From assembly GCA_037951105.1 (NCBI GenBank), contig JBAMJV010004005.1, positions 1-64,000 of the forward strand: a DNA stretch of 64,000 nucleotides. Direction: 5' to 3'. This stretch comes from Echinarachnius parma (Eukaryota > Echinodermata > Echinoidea > Clypeasteroida > Echinarachniidae). Position 1 is the first letter of the stretch. Each line of letters starts with the position of its first letter. Shown here in pieces: positions 1-12,235 of the stretch. The translations under genes were made by a program, and so were the position numbers. The notes beneath the pieces are model-generated. The model saw nothing but the letters and a program-made list of their open reading frames with translations. It ran no database searches and was not told the origin of the DNA.

Positions 1-1662
1 CTAAGCAAGTAAAGCTGAGTTTTGAGACCCTAAAACGAGTAATTCATCTTTTTGAGACCCTAATCGAGTAATTAATTCATCAGCCTATAAAAAAAGATAC
101 CACTTTTCCCTGATTTTGGGTGATTTTGAGACCCTATTCGAGATACTCGAGTATCTCGCCTGATCGTAAAAAACAACCCTAATTACTCGTTTTCTTGGTC
201 ACGCATGATACCCCCCTTTACAATGAGGACAAGACCCCCCCCCCCCCCCCCCCCCCGGGCATACGTCCCTCTTTTATAAAACGTCTGAAAACAGTTTCCA
301 GTTGACGGACGAGGATGATGTAACACACACCAACACAATCAGATCGAACAAGCCCTGTAATTTGGATCTACGAATGAAAAACTGAATGCCGTCCCTTCAT
401 CAAATAATTAAACTGATTTAGCATATATTACAATAATATTGTACTTATTCTTGTAAAGGTATTTGTGAAGCCGACATTTGTAAAGGTAGTCACGGAAAAA
501 AATCTTCAAAAATTAAGAATATGTAATAACATGTAGTCAGTTTAAACCCTAATCCCAATAGGGGAGGGGGGGGGGGCATTTTGGCCCCCCCTGTCGTTTT
601 TTGACTCGTGCATCTAGACCGATTGGATTTCACGTTCAAACTTCATGACTTTTTTCTCTTCAAGTCTCCCGCAAGTTTAGATATAGATTCACCCGGTCGG
701 ACATGTAGAACATGATTTTAGAGGTCGATAATTGCTCGACCGTCAACAAAAAACTGCAATTTTTTGTACAGGTTTCTATGCAATCATTATCCGATGCCAT
801 GTTAACCCATGTTAACTCCAAATCTGTTATAATTGTTACATTGAATTATAATTTGGATTATTTCTTTGTTATTAGTTTAATTCATACACTTCAGAGATAA
901 ATTCTTCCCCAAAAACAAAAACAAAAAAAACAATAAAAACAATAAAATACATAAGAATGAAAACAATGTGGGTAAATCCGGAAATAATAATTTGCATATT
1001 TGCATAATTTATGCAAATTAGTGATATTTTTAATCACCATAAAAAACATGGATATGATGAATTACATCACTTGAAAGTATTTTTACAGAAAACCTGAAAA
1101 AATCCTGTAATTTCTCTTGATTTTAGATGAAAATCCCAATTTTCCCCCATATTCGTCCAAAATTTGCATATTCAAATTGTAATTAATTTTAAAAAAAATA
1201 ATAATAGTCCAATTTTGTTTTTCTTTTCGAATTCTTATTCTACTTGACTTGTTTTACGTATGTGCCAATTTTCAAGTCAATCGGTCCATTCGTTGCCGAG
1301 ATTTGAGGGGGGGGGGGGGGCCATTTCCCCCCCTCCCCCCCCCCCCCCCCCCCCCTAATGGACTCAAGTGACCAAAATAACCCAATGGGATTAGGGTTAA
1401 GCGAGGTTTGGTTATTTTGTACAGTATTCGGTCATCCATTGTTATACATGCGCGGGTCACGTAGGGGTCACGCATAGCGTTGTGGTAGGCTACTCCGTGG
1501 AATCCATGTACGAACTTCCTCACTGGGTGAATATACGTATAGTGCACAATTAACCATTGGACGATGGTTTATTAGTTTTAGCTCTATAACTCCACGAAAA
1601 AGAGATTTCAATTAGCCCTAATTTGTTCAGGTATGCTATTAAATGACATTTTCTTTCATATA
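1..1662. other. No gene recognised; poly-C/G tracts
   Basis: AT-rich sequence with pure C or G runs near 236-256, 566-577 and 1308-1355. The text GGTCACGCATGATACCCCC (about 200) recurs inverted near 51450-51475, so a repeat family spans both ends of the window. Confidence 0.7.
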
Positions 1663-1753
1663 AGACAATAATCTCGCAACTTTTGAAATTTGGCTTGCAA
1701 AAGAGGGGCTGTCCCTTTAAGCCCAAGAAAAACCCCATCCCCAACAAAATATA

Positions 1754-1801
<48 letters not shown>

Positions 1802-1944
1802 CACACACACACACGTACGCACGCACGCACGCACACAATAAGACAATAAGACAATAATCTCGCAACTTTTGAAATTTGGCTTGCAAAAGAGGGGCTGTCC
1901 CTTTAAGCCCAAGAAAAAACCCCATCCCCAACAAAATATACATG

Positions 1945-1988
<44 letters not shown>

Positions 1989-2158
1989 CACACACACACA
2001 CACACGTACGCACGCACGCACGCACACAATAAGACAATAAGACAATAATCTCGCAACTTTTGAAATTTGGCTTGCAAAAGAGGGGCTGTCCCTTTAAGCT
2101 CAAGAAAAACCCCATCCCCAACAAAATATACATGCGCGCGCGCACACACACACACACA
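1663..2158. repeat. Tandem repeat of about 186-191 bp with (CA)n core
   Basis: 2.6 copies starting at 1663, 1849 and 2040. Each has AGACAATAATCTCGCAACTT, CTTGCAAAAGAGGGGCTGTC and CCCCATCCCCAACAAAATAT followed by CA/CGCA runs. Diverged single relatives lie near 46626 and 59421. Confidence 0.9.
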
Positions 2159-2818
2159 CGAACAATTTTTTTTAAAAGTAATTTTTAATTATTTTTTTAT
2201 TCCTCCAAATTAAAACATTTACAATTGAATATACATAAACAAAATATGTCCAATGTGAACATCTTAAACAGAGAATAAAACAAATTACAATTCTAATGAA
2301 AGAAAGTATAAATAATTACCTTGCATAAATAAACAATTACAAATCTTACATCACATAATTATGAACTACAATCGAATAATGATAATTGGAGGTTTTTAAG
2401 CTAAGATAAAAAAACAAACAAACAAACACCCTCTACCCCTACCCCCTACCCCCCTACCCCCCCCCCCCCCTGCATACTCAATCGCTACCACCTGGTCGGT
2501 AATCTGCTCAGATTCCTTTATTAAAAAAATGTTTTTTACAAATACATAATTATCAATACTTTTGAATGTGACAAGCTCACGGGAGAAATATCGTATATAA
2601 ATTTTTTTATTCTAAACTGCCTTACAAATTAAATCTTATTATAATTTAACTGTTTCCCATTTTTGTAAGTGTAGCCCTAATTTCCCCATTTTAATTGCTA
2701 TTTTCTCTTCTTGATCCTTATAATCTAATAGGAGTTTATGTATTTTATCAATGGTTGGTAATACACCCTTTTTTCTAAATACAAATAACAGTTATTTTAC
2801 CATAAAAATTACGAACAC

Positions 2819-2840
2819 GAATTACGACCACACACACACA

Positions 2841-2892
<52 letters not shown>

Positions 2893-2925
2893 CACGCACA
2901 CGCACACGCACACACACACGCTCAA
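2819..2925. repeat. (ACGC)n/(CA)n microsatellite
   Basis: About 100 bp of ACGC and ACAC units. Confidence 0.9.
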
Positions 2926-3310
2926 GGGGTCCAATATAAATCCAACTATGAAATACACTTCATAAACATTACAATTGAAGAAAAAAAGGAAAATACAAAT
3001 CTTTATGGTTGTAATTCAAGTTATTATATAACTTATATAAAACTATTTTAATTTTATTTAGATTGTTAAACACTTTATCATTGTGTGATTAGTACAATAT
3101 AAGCTGTGCAAAATTGAGTGGAGGAATCATTTCAGATTGTGATAAAAAGTCTGTATGTAATAATCTTAAGATAAAAATTTGATTTAAATGTTAAAATATA
3201 TCATAATCATTGCATAATCTAATCATTTAAATTAATTTTAAAAATCAATTGCATTACATAATATTGCATGATCACAATCATGCAACATATACAAATATTT
3301 TAAAAATACT

Positions 3311-3798
3311 TTAAAGGGAAATGCCAGTAGTGGGAAACGCCCCACACACAAAAAATGAAATGTACGCTCTTAGTACCAATCATGTGAAAGAATATGTTTT
3401 TACTAATACGGGATGATACAAATTTGGCCTGGAAACCGCGTACTAATTGTTATATTTGGTAAATTATAAAGGTATCTACTGCGGATTGATATCTCGCCGA
3501 TGGTTGTATGTTGATATACAGCCTCGTGCGATGCGTGTTAATTCTATGGCAAATGCGCACATGGTAATTCGCACGAGCGAATGAGCGTATAGTGTGGCCA
3601 GCGCAGACGGGCCAAACTTACGGTGAATTTAGGCTCAATGTCAGCGGCTTTCATAAACGTTTTAACTGATATTTCTGTACTTAACGATACTAAAGTTCAG
3701 ATTTTTCCACACACGCCCCTTTTTATGCTATTTCAACAATACTAATCAATTAGTTTGGCCAATAGAGTTATTTTCCACTACTGGCATTTCCCTTTAAA
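3311..3798. mobile_element. TIR element, 488 bp
   Basis: Left end TTTAAAGGGAAATGCCAGTA, right end the complement TACTGGCATTTCCCTTTAAA. No coding sequence; a MITE by structure. Confidence 0.85.
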
Positions 3799-4274
3799 AG
3801 AATAATACATGTTATAAGACTGCTACTGTATAGAAGACATGCACAACATAAAGATCTTATTCAGTTTGAAGACGACTCAAAACAAAAATACATTTATTCA
3901 CCGTTTCATGAAAATATTTCAAATAGTTGTACTTTGAACTACTATTATTTCAGGCTTCAGCTGAGCTATGGTGATTATGATAATGATAATGTTGATAATG
4001 ATGATGATAATGATGGTAATGACAATAATTATAACAATAATTGTTATGTCGATGATGATAATCTTAATCTCTCCATACAGGAAAAGTAACTATATGGCAG
4101 TATATACATATATACAATATTAGTTTTTATCAGATTAAACATTACTTTATAAGTAATAAAAAATGCTTTACTCATTGTCGTACAATACAGCTTACTTCCC
4201 CCTGCAATCTCATCCCATGTACATGCAACTTGCATTTGTGGAGTGATTTTTTTCTAAAGCAATCACTTCATTTT

Positions 4275-4806
4275 TAAAGGGATAGTTGAGTTCTGGTATA
4301 TAGAGGGTGCAGGTAATGAAAAAACGGAGTGTCAAATTCGAAAGAGCAAACAATTTTAATGACAGAATTAACTTTATTTGATCAATGATTGGTTCAGAAA
4401 CAGCTGAAATATATTTTATCGGAATAAACCTGGGACCCCACGTTTATTCAATGATTTAAGAAGAAAAACAAATGGCTACACTTTTTTAAAATGTACAAAA
4501 TATGCTTATAAATAGTTGTTGATGATCCCTCTATTTAATCATTATTTTTAACAAAACATCACACGCACAATTTTTTATAAAGAATGGTTGAAACCAATGA
4601 GTTTTTAGAGAGCGCCCTCTTGAGTTTTAAAAGCTCTTTTTGAATGATAACAGGCTTTTTACTTTGTCGTTTGTAATTTTGTATACCTTTCGAGCATGGT
4701 GGAGTTATAACTATTAGTTTGCAATATAATGGTAGAGGTTTTGGTTCCTAACATTCAGTTTGACAGAAACTGTACTCTCTTTACCAAAACTCAACTATCC
4801 CTTTAA
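4275..4806. mobile_element. TTAAAGGGATAG-family TIR element, copy 1
   Basis: Left TTAAAGGGATAGTTGAGTTC, right ACTCAACTATCCCTTTAA. The interior has GAGAGCGCCCTCTTG. Directly abuts copy 2. Confidence 0.85.
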
Positions 4807-5246
4807 AGGGGTAGTACAGTTTTGGTAAGGCTGAGCTTTAGTAACCAAAACCTGCACATTAACATTACAAACTAATATTTATAACTCCACAGTGCTCGAA
4901 AGGTATATAAAATTACAAACGACTAAGTAAAATACCTGTTATCATTAAAAAATAGGCATTAAAATACAAGAGGGCGCTCTCTAAAAAAGCATTGGTTTCA
5001 ACCATTTTTCATACAAAATTATGCATGTGATGTTTTGTTGTTATGATAAATCAGGGGCCCAGATTTAGTCCGATTGGATATATTTATTGATATTTCAGCT
5101 TTTTCTGAACCGATTTTGATCAAATTAAGTTTATTCTGTCATTAGAATTGTATGCTCTTTCAAATTTTACACTCAGTTTTTCATTATCTCTCAAAACAAA
5201 TATTTTGAGCAGCGCCTTTCATACCAAAAATGATCTATCCCTTTAA
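4802..5246. mobile_element. TTAAAGGGATAG-family TIR element, copy 2
   Basis: Left TTTAAAGGGGTAGTACAG, right GATCTATCCCTTTAA; the interior is related to copy 1 in the opposite orientation (AAGAGGGCGCTCTCT). Confidence 0.8.
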
Positions 5247-5451
5247 GCTGAACAGTGGGCACACTACTACCATGCCCATGAAACAACGCTGCAGTTAACG
5301 GAGTTGAACAAATCATTAAAGATGTTTATTTCAAACATAAGACAAGGCGATAGCCGTATTTGTGTCTCGCCCATTTGCGCGCATTCATGCAACATTGGAC
5401 CTCATTTGACCTTTGACCTACTTATGTGACCTTTGACCCGTAAGCGTCACA

Positions 5452-5481
5452 GACAGACGGACGGACGGACGGACGGACGGA
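5452..5481. repeat. (GGAC)n microsatellite
   Basis: About seven GGAC units. A shorter similar run lies at 44214-44234. Confidence 0.85.
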
Positions 5482-5559
5482 CCGACGCAATTTTGATCCC
5501 TTAGTCTCCCTCCACCTACGGTGGGCTCGACAAAAACTGACCAGAAATATATAAGTGAA

Positions 5560-5690
5560 AATAAACAAAGAAAATGGGGTTTCCCCTGGATTTGAACTGG
5601 GAAGTTGTTTGGTGAATTGGAATCACATCTTGTAGTGTGCGGTGGGCTTTTAACAGCACATAGGTAACCAGAGCAAAGTTATAACGATGT
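5560..5690 (-). repeat. tRNA-derived SINE remnant
   Basis: The minus strand has a B-box-like AGTTCAAATCC followed by CCCATTTTCTTTG, the same downstream sequence as the SINE at 8.2 kb. No A box recognised. Confidence 0.5.
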
Positions 5691-5849
5691 TTAATATACA
5701 TAAAATAAACATAAAGTAGTTCTTATTGAGGTTATAACAATACTTTTATAAGCTAATCTCATATCTAGGTCACATTCACCTGTTTAGCACACAATTGTGA
5801 ACATTTCATGGCAAATACAATATTAAATAGTAGTCTGACTTCTTTGTAA

Positions 5850-6012
5850 CTGACACCATATTGAGTTGAGCAAATTTGATTGGGTTGAGCAAGTTTGATT
5901 GTGTCGAGTTAGTTTGATTGAGTTGAGTTAGTTTTGTTGAGTTGAGTTGAGTTAGTTTGATTGAGTTGAGTTAGTTTCAGTTGAATCAGTTAGAGTGAGT
6001 TTCATTGAGTTG
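5850..6012. repeat. TTGAG/TTAGTTTGA minisatellite
   Basis: Irregular pentamer-based repeats of GAGTTGAGTTAGTTTGATTG type. Confidence 0.8.
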
Positions 6013-6334
6013 TCAAGTTACATTACCTATTACCATCAGAATCAACCATTTGATTAGTTAGCACCTATTTCCATTATTTCAGTCCATTTTATTTTTAAAA
6101 GTGTTAAATTTGTCTTTATCAAATACAAAAAACTACAACCGATGCATTTCATATCATACCTGGTGAGTGTACATCTAACCCTAACCCGCCCGAGGGGTTA
6201 GAGGAAATGGACCCTGAATGGCGTATCGCATCTTTTTAAGTTTACACCCCTAAAAGGCATTTTTGGGGGGGCAAAACTACCTTTAATGGCGCAACGTTGA
6301 AAACCTGTTCCCTGAAAAAGTACCCTTTTTGTGA

Positions 6335-6340
6335 TTTATT
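6335..6340 (-). promoter_or_regulatory. Possible AATAAA polyadenylation signal
   Basis: First AATAAA seen on the minus strand about 320 nt after the stop of the NRF-6-like gene. Position is plausible but there is no transcript evidence. Confidence 0.3.
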
Positions 6341-6658
6341 TTCTTTTGAAGGGACCCGTAAGTGTGATCAGTGCTGAAAAACCATCCCTTTTTAAGGAAA
6401 ATGTTGACGACCCCATATAGCTGAAAAAACACCCTACAACATCATATTGGGAGTGACCCCCCACCCCCCGTTACCACCCACAATCCAATTATCGAATATG
6501 GCAAGTGTCAAGAGTGTATTACAAAATATGTGGACAATGTGAGATACATAAAAAGTATGTCTTTGTTTGGGGCCACAAGGCAAAAAATGTAATGTCTTGC
6601 ATTGCATCGTATAAATCTTGATAGAAAAAATAGAACTTAATTGATACAAACAGGTCCG

Positions 6659-6799
6659 CTACACTCTCTCCTTCTTGTCCTGTGTTGCCGATGGGTTCAT
6701 CAGCATCTTCTCGAGGTTTCCAATTGGGAACTCGACGAGCAGGGCCACAAACAGGGCCACAAAGTGGGCCAGGACCAGGTACGAGACAAACAGGTATAC
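6659..6799 (-). CDS. NRF-6-like gene, exon 16 and stop
   Basis: Residues 712-757 and TAG. The last span is rich in Val, Leu, Phe and Ala, then EFPIGNLEK and a charged tail ending in Lys-Lys-Glu-Arg-Val. Acceptor GTGCTGCAG. Confidence 0.92.
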   Translation of the reverse strand, partial: VYLFVSYLVLAHFVALFVALLVEFPIGNLEKMLMNPSATQDKKERV

Positions 6800-9700
6800 C
6801 TGCAGCACAAGAACAAAACAAAGATTAGTGTTGAATTTTAATAACTTTAATCAATTCAATCAATACAGGGTGGCCAAAAAACAAATGGAACGGGGGTACT
6901 TGCCATCGAGTAACGATCAATGTGTACGATTGTTAGTAACCTCTTTTCTCTCTACACAGCTGAATGCGCACTAACAATGGCGCACGCATTGATCGATGGT
7001 ATGATGGGCAGTAAGTGCAATTTATCAGGCACTGACTCGGTAAAAATTGACAAAAATGGGAACCTGACATGGTCTCACTTAAAGACAAAAACTATTTGAC
7101 CAAAATGACTATTCTTGGTATAATTTTTCTTTGTAAAAGATGCCTTATCCCGTGAACATAGTCGGAACGTTTCTTTATTATAGCAAGTACCCTGTACCGT
7201 TTTTTTGGCCAACCTAACAATATTATCGTTTTTTTCTTCTTTCTTATGGACTAGGTTCCCACTGGCCACTTCAGCAGAAGGCTATGGAAGATCTAGAATG
7301 TGGGACTTTAAGTGACTGAATAACTCAGCTTACACAATACATACTGGAAGATTAATATCTCTGTCGTTCAAAATGTTGGGAAATCACTAGCTACTACTTC
7401 TACCAGTTTGTTAGAACCCAAGTAGAAAAGGGGGCTGCAGCCCCCTAGACCCTAACCTGATTAGACGTATCCATAGCAAACATGCAGCTAAATGCTTCTG
7501 GGGTGTTTCACAAAGATCCTAAGTTGAACTTAACTCTAAGTTGGACTTTAAAATTATGGAAAGCCGTTAGTTTCTTTTAAATTTTTTTAAAATAATTTCT
7601 TTTAAATGCATACAATTTTTTATTCAAATCATTGATATTTTCTATTATCAAGGGGATTTCATGTTCTTGATGTACAATTTATGAAAAGTCTGAAATACTT
7701 GATTTATGATTTTTAATATGTTTTATTCCAAGGCTACAAATGGCTTTCCAAAATTGTTAAGTCCAACTTAGGATCTTTGTGAAACACCCCCCAGAACTCA
7801 TTGAAGTTATTATTATAATCTCTATTGACTTGCATATTACATAATACATGGGTTAACCATAACACCCTGACTACAGGAACAAGGTGAGTTGTGTACAAAT
7901 CTATAGGGATTTCAGGAACTTTAAAAAAAGGGAACGGGTTAACTTACCAAATTGAGGGCGGACCAATGGAAGGGGGTTGCCATGGAGAAGGAGTAGAGGA
8001 ATATGACGATGGGATGGAAGAGGTACGTGGCATAGGTCAGTCTGCTTAGCGGTATCCATAGCGACCAGCTCAGGAAGGAGTTGATGACCCCTGCAGCAGG
8101 TATGGTAGAGGGAGAGAGAGAGAGAGAGAGAGAGAGTAAAACAATTTGATTTGATTTGGACTAAAAAAGAGCAAAGAAAATGAGATTCCAGCGGGGTTTG
8201 AACCAGAGACCTGCGGATTGCTAGACCGGATTGCTAGATCTCCAATTTGATTTCTATCCTTTGGTTTTATGTCAGGTTTATAATAGCTTCTGACCATTCG
8301 AGCAATGAAAGCCAAGGGGTTTCTGGGACGAACACTGAACAAAGGGTTTTCGATAGCTCAGTCGGTAAGAGCGCCGGTCTAGCAATCCGGAGGTCTCGGG
8401 CTCGAATGCTCTTTTTCAGTCATATTATATTTCTGGTCAGTTTCTCTATATGTTTGAATTGATTTGATTTTGATTTGATTTTATTCATTTATTTTTAACA
8501 TTATCTCATGACCAGAAATACTTATACTAGTGATAAAGAAAATATTCATTAAACATTACAAATTGAACATGATTGTATAGCTTATACATTGATTTACATA
8601 ATAGTAATGGAGAAATATAACACATATACATCTTTTTCACAACATAAGGGTTTATAATTCAATCAACTAATATACGAGATTAACCAATATATTAATTGCA
8701 AATACTTTGTATACTATGTACACCCATGAACTACTCAACACACATCTTCCATGGGTAAAATGCAAATTGTAAAGAAAGCTCACTAACGATGGTAAAAGGT
8801 AAAAGTTTTGTTGTAATTGGTAAAATTTTAAACTTTTACCTTCTCCAACCTGTACAGCACCATTTGTTATCATTGTATTTCATGTACATCATTGTATTCG
8901 TAGTGTGCTATATGTTCTTTCATTTCATATTATTTGAAACTACAGTCAAACCTGCCAATGCGACCACCTGTCTATAGCGACCACCTGCTCATAACGACCG
9001 CTCTCTGGTCCCCCCGTGAAAAATCATGTGTTAAGCGACCTGCGTAATGCGACCACCTGCCTAACGCGACCAGCGACCACCCTTTTTGGGTCCCGACACA
9101 CATATAAATCTGTGTATAGCTACCACAAAATTAGCGATTGAGCAACCAAGGCATCAAATCTGTTGCCTCTGGTCGCTCAAGGCTCCAATTCTGAGCATGT
9201 CAATGCATAAAACAAGCTTTTAAAATGACAATGAACTTCAGACAGACGCTAAATTACCGACAAAAAGTGCTTCAACTCATAAACAAAGAATGTTCAGCTC
9301 TTCAGTACACGGTGCTGATACAGAAATGGGTTGAACAAAGGCACTATATTTAACATCACAACATCACTAACAAATTTTAATCGCCGAGACAGAGTTTTCT
9401 CACTCTTTTCAATGATAAACCTTGCGCTTGTTGCGACCATTTTACATTTTGCATTTTGCATTTTTACTTCAGAATTCTATAGAAAACTATACTGTGCATA
9501 AGCGTAGCTGATTCTGTCATGATGACAGACATCAGAATGGCACATTGACACATTTTGTATTTTCAATTTCACTTGAAAGATAATACACACATTTAATATC
9601 ATATTAAATATAACGCCATTGATATATAATTTCAATTTGATTGTGGTTATTCATGCAACAAATACTAAATACGCTATAGACAGGTTTGACTGTATATGCA

Positions 9701-12201
9701 TTGCATGCCCCTTCAGTTAGTTTAGTTAAAGGTAGTTCAGATTCGTCAAATGAGATGCGCGGCGCCATCTTGCATACGCGTTGCGCACGGTGCGTAATGC
9801 ACGTTAGCTCAGTGTCATGCGGTGCGCGCAAACTAACCCAGTTCAAAATGGCGACCCGCTATGTAGCATCCCCACGCTTGATGCCCTTTAAAGTCCTTCC
9901 CCCTCTAATTTTGGCACAAAAGGCGGCACCTATCTCCGATTCATTAGCCCTACCCAGGTAGCAAGCCAACGTTGGACCAACGTTGGAATCTCGAAACTTG
10001 TTGGAAGTTGGATACCAACGTTGGACCAACGTTGGATTAACGTTGGATTCTCGCAACTCCTTGGAAGTTGAAATCTGGTTGGATACCAACGTTGGTCCAA
10101 CGTTGGATTAACGTTGGATTTTCGCAACTGCTAGGAAGTTGAAATCTGGTTGGATACCAACGTTGGTCCAACGTTGGATTAACGTTGGATTTTCGCAACT
10201 GCTAGGAGGTTGAAATCTGGTTGGATACCAACGTTGGATCAATGTTGGACATCCGCATACAAATATCACAATCTAAATGTTAGAATCAGGTTGGATGCCA
10301 ACGTTGGTCCAACATTGGAAATTTGCCAACTCGTTGGACGTTGGACAGACTTATTGGACCAACGTTGGTATTTTGTTTTCGCCAACGTTGGAGCAGCGTT
10401 GGTTGGGCGTACACAAGCAACGTTGGTCCAACGTTGCCGGACAACGTTAGACCAACGTTGCCAAAACAATTGGACAACGTTGGTCCAACGATGGACCAAC
10501 GTTTGTTTGCTACCTGGGTAGGCCACACGTCTACTAAATGTAGCAAGAGCTACAGAAGGGGGCCAGTCTTCTAATAACTTGTGCGATTAACTTTCCCTTC
10601 TCCATTCTATAAACGTCGAGTGCCTGGCTAGAAGGCAGAAGGTACCATTTTTAAAGTCTTTGGAATGACCCGGTCTGGATTCGAACCTGGGACCTCCCGT
10701 GCATGAGGCGGTCACTCTAACCGCTAAGCCGCTATGCTTGATTAATATTCGCCCCTTCAGAGGGGCCAATATTAATCAATTAGTTGATTGATCAGTTTCT
10801 GTAAGTGGAGACATCAAAATTACCACTGCCGTCCTATCGCAGGATCCCACTTGGTTTTTAGCAACGGTTTTGCGCACAGTTGTACATTGTGCCCACTCGT
10901 AATACGTTCCAAGCGTGAGGCCAAGCCGTCACGCTCAGCTATTGCGCGCTATAAAATACATGTTTTGTTCTCGCGGGTGATGACACATCGTTCCTATGTG
11001 GCCAGAACGCATTTCAGGAGAGCGCGTCACGTACATCGTTCACGCGCGGGCCACTGCGGGATCCCGCTATATAAAATTTTGACGCCTTCCCTAATTTGTC
11101 CAAAACTGCCGGTCAGCTTTGAACTGGCTTTGCTGTTCTTACCTCCATATCCAAAGTGACATGCGAACACCACCCAGCTGAGTGCGACGGCCCAGGAAAA
11201 TGCATACAGGCCGTTGTATGCAATGTTAGCTGCCATGTTTGGTACAATGGCTCCTCTCTGAACGTCGAACAGGCCATAGATGACGGCCATGCCTACCCCA
11301 CCGGCTGCCGCCCAGCCTGCAGCTACAAGAATCTGGAAGGATTGATTGATTGACAGATTGAGTGAGTGAGTGAGTGAATAATTGTGAGATTGATTGATTG
11401 ATTGACCAATTGACTGACTGACTGATTAATTGACTGATTATTAAAATTAACACTGTACTTAATTTACCCTACTTGTTTTTTGTATTTACAAAGATATGCA
11501 AATGTAATGGAATGTATTTACAATCTAAAACCCCTTCTTAATTGGGAAAAATAAACCTTACCTCGATGTTAACCGAGCGACTAGTGGATAATAAACAGTA
11601 GGGGGTCAGGTCGTAAAACACGCAGCGAGCCTTCGGACCCCTTCTTATTCTACCATCCGCAAAATCCTCACTCGGGTAGGTTACCATAACAACCGCACCT
11701 CCCTCATCACGCGAACAGCTGGGGCGACACATAGTATCGGCGCGCGCTGTGTTTTTGTTCACGGCCATTACGTCTTCTACCCGGGTAAGGTTCTGCGCGC
11801 TTCTTTATACAAGGTTTATCAGGATGTCATCCTGATGTTGTCAGGACGTCGCCGCGCTATCACCCTGACCCGTCTAGGGTGAATCTCACCCCGATGTTGT
11901 CCTGATGTTGTCCTGATGTTATACCGATCGGAGCTTCTTAATTGAAACGGTGTAGAATCTCATCCGGACAACGTCAGGACGTCACCGCGACTATTTCTTT
12001 CAGTTAAGAAGGGGTTTAACTAAAGCCTCATAGAAAAGAGTGGCTTATACAATTTTCCATTCAGATATGATCAGAGAAACTGTATTACCGATACTGATCT
12101 GGGGGGTGTACATTGCATGAAGAGTTGTGATTAATCGCCAATTCTGAAAATATGCCCAAATGCGCAACTCTGATCGGCTTTAATGCAAGTTTTCTGACTC
12201 A

Positions 12202-12235
<34 letters not shown>

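Noticed and set aside
1550..2157. Long minus-strand frames full of Cys-Val
   Set aside because: Pure translation of the CA microsatellite and its tandem unit.
8345..8412. Functional tRNA-Ala gene
   Set aside because: A and B boxes are present but the acceptor stem does not pair and the B box is weak; kept as a SINE-like repeat.
10210..10574. Overlapping frames of about 85-100 codons on both strands
   Set aside because: Translations of CCAACGTTGG palindromes.
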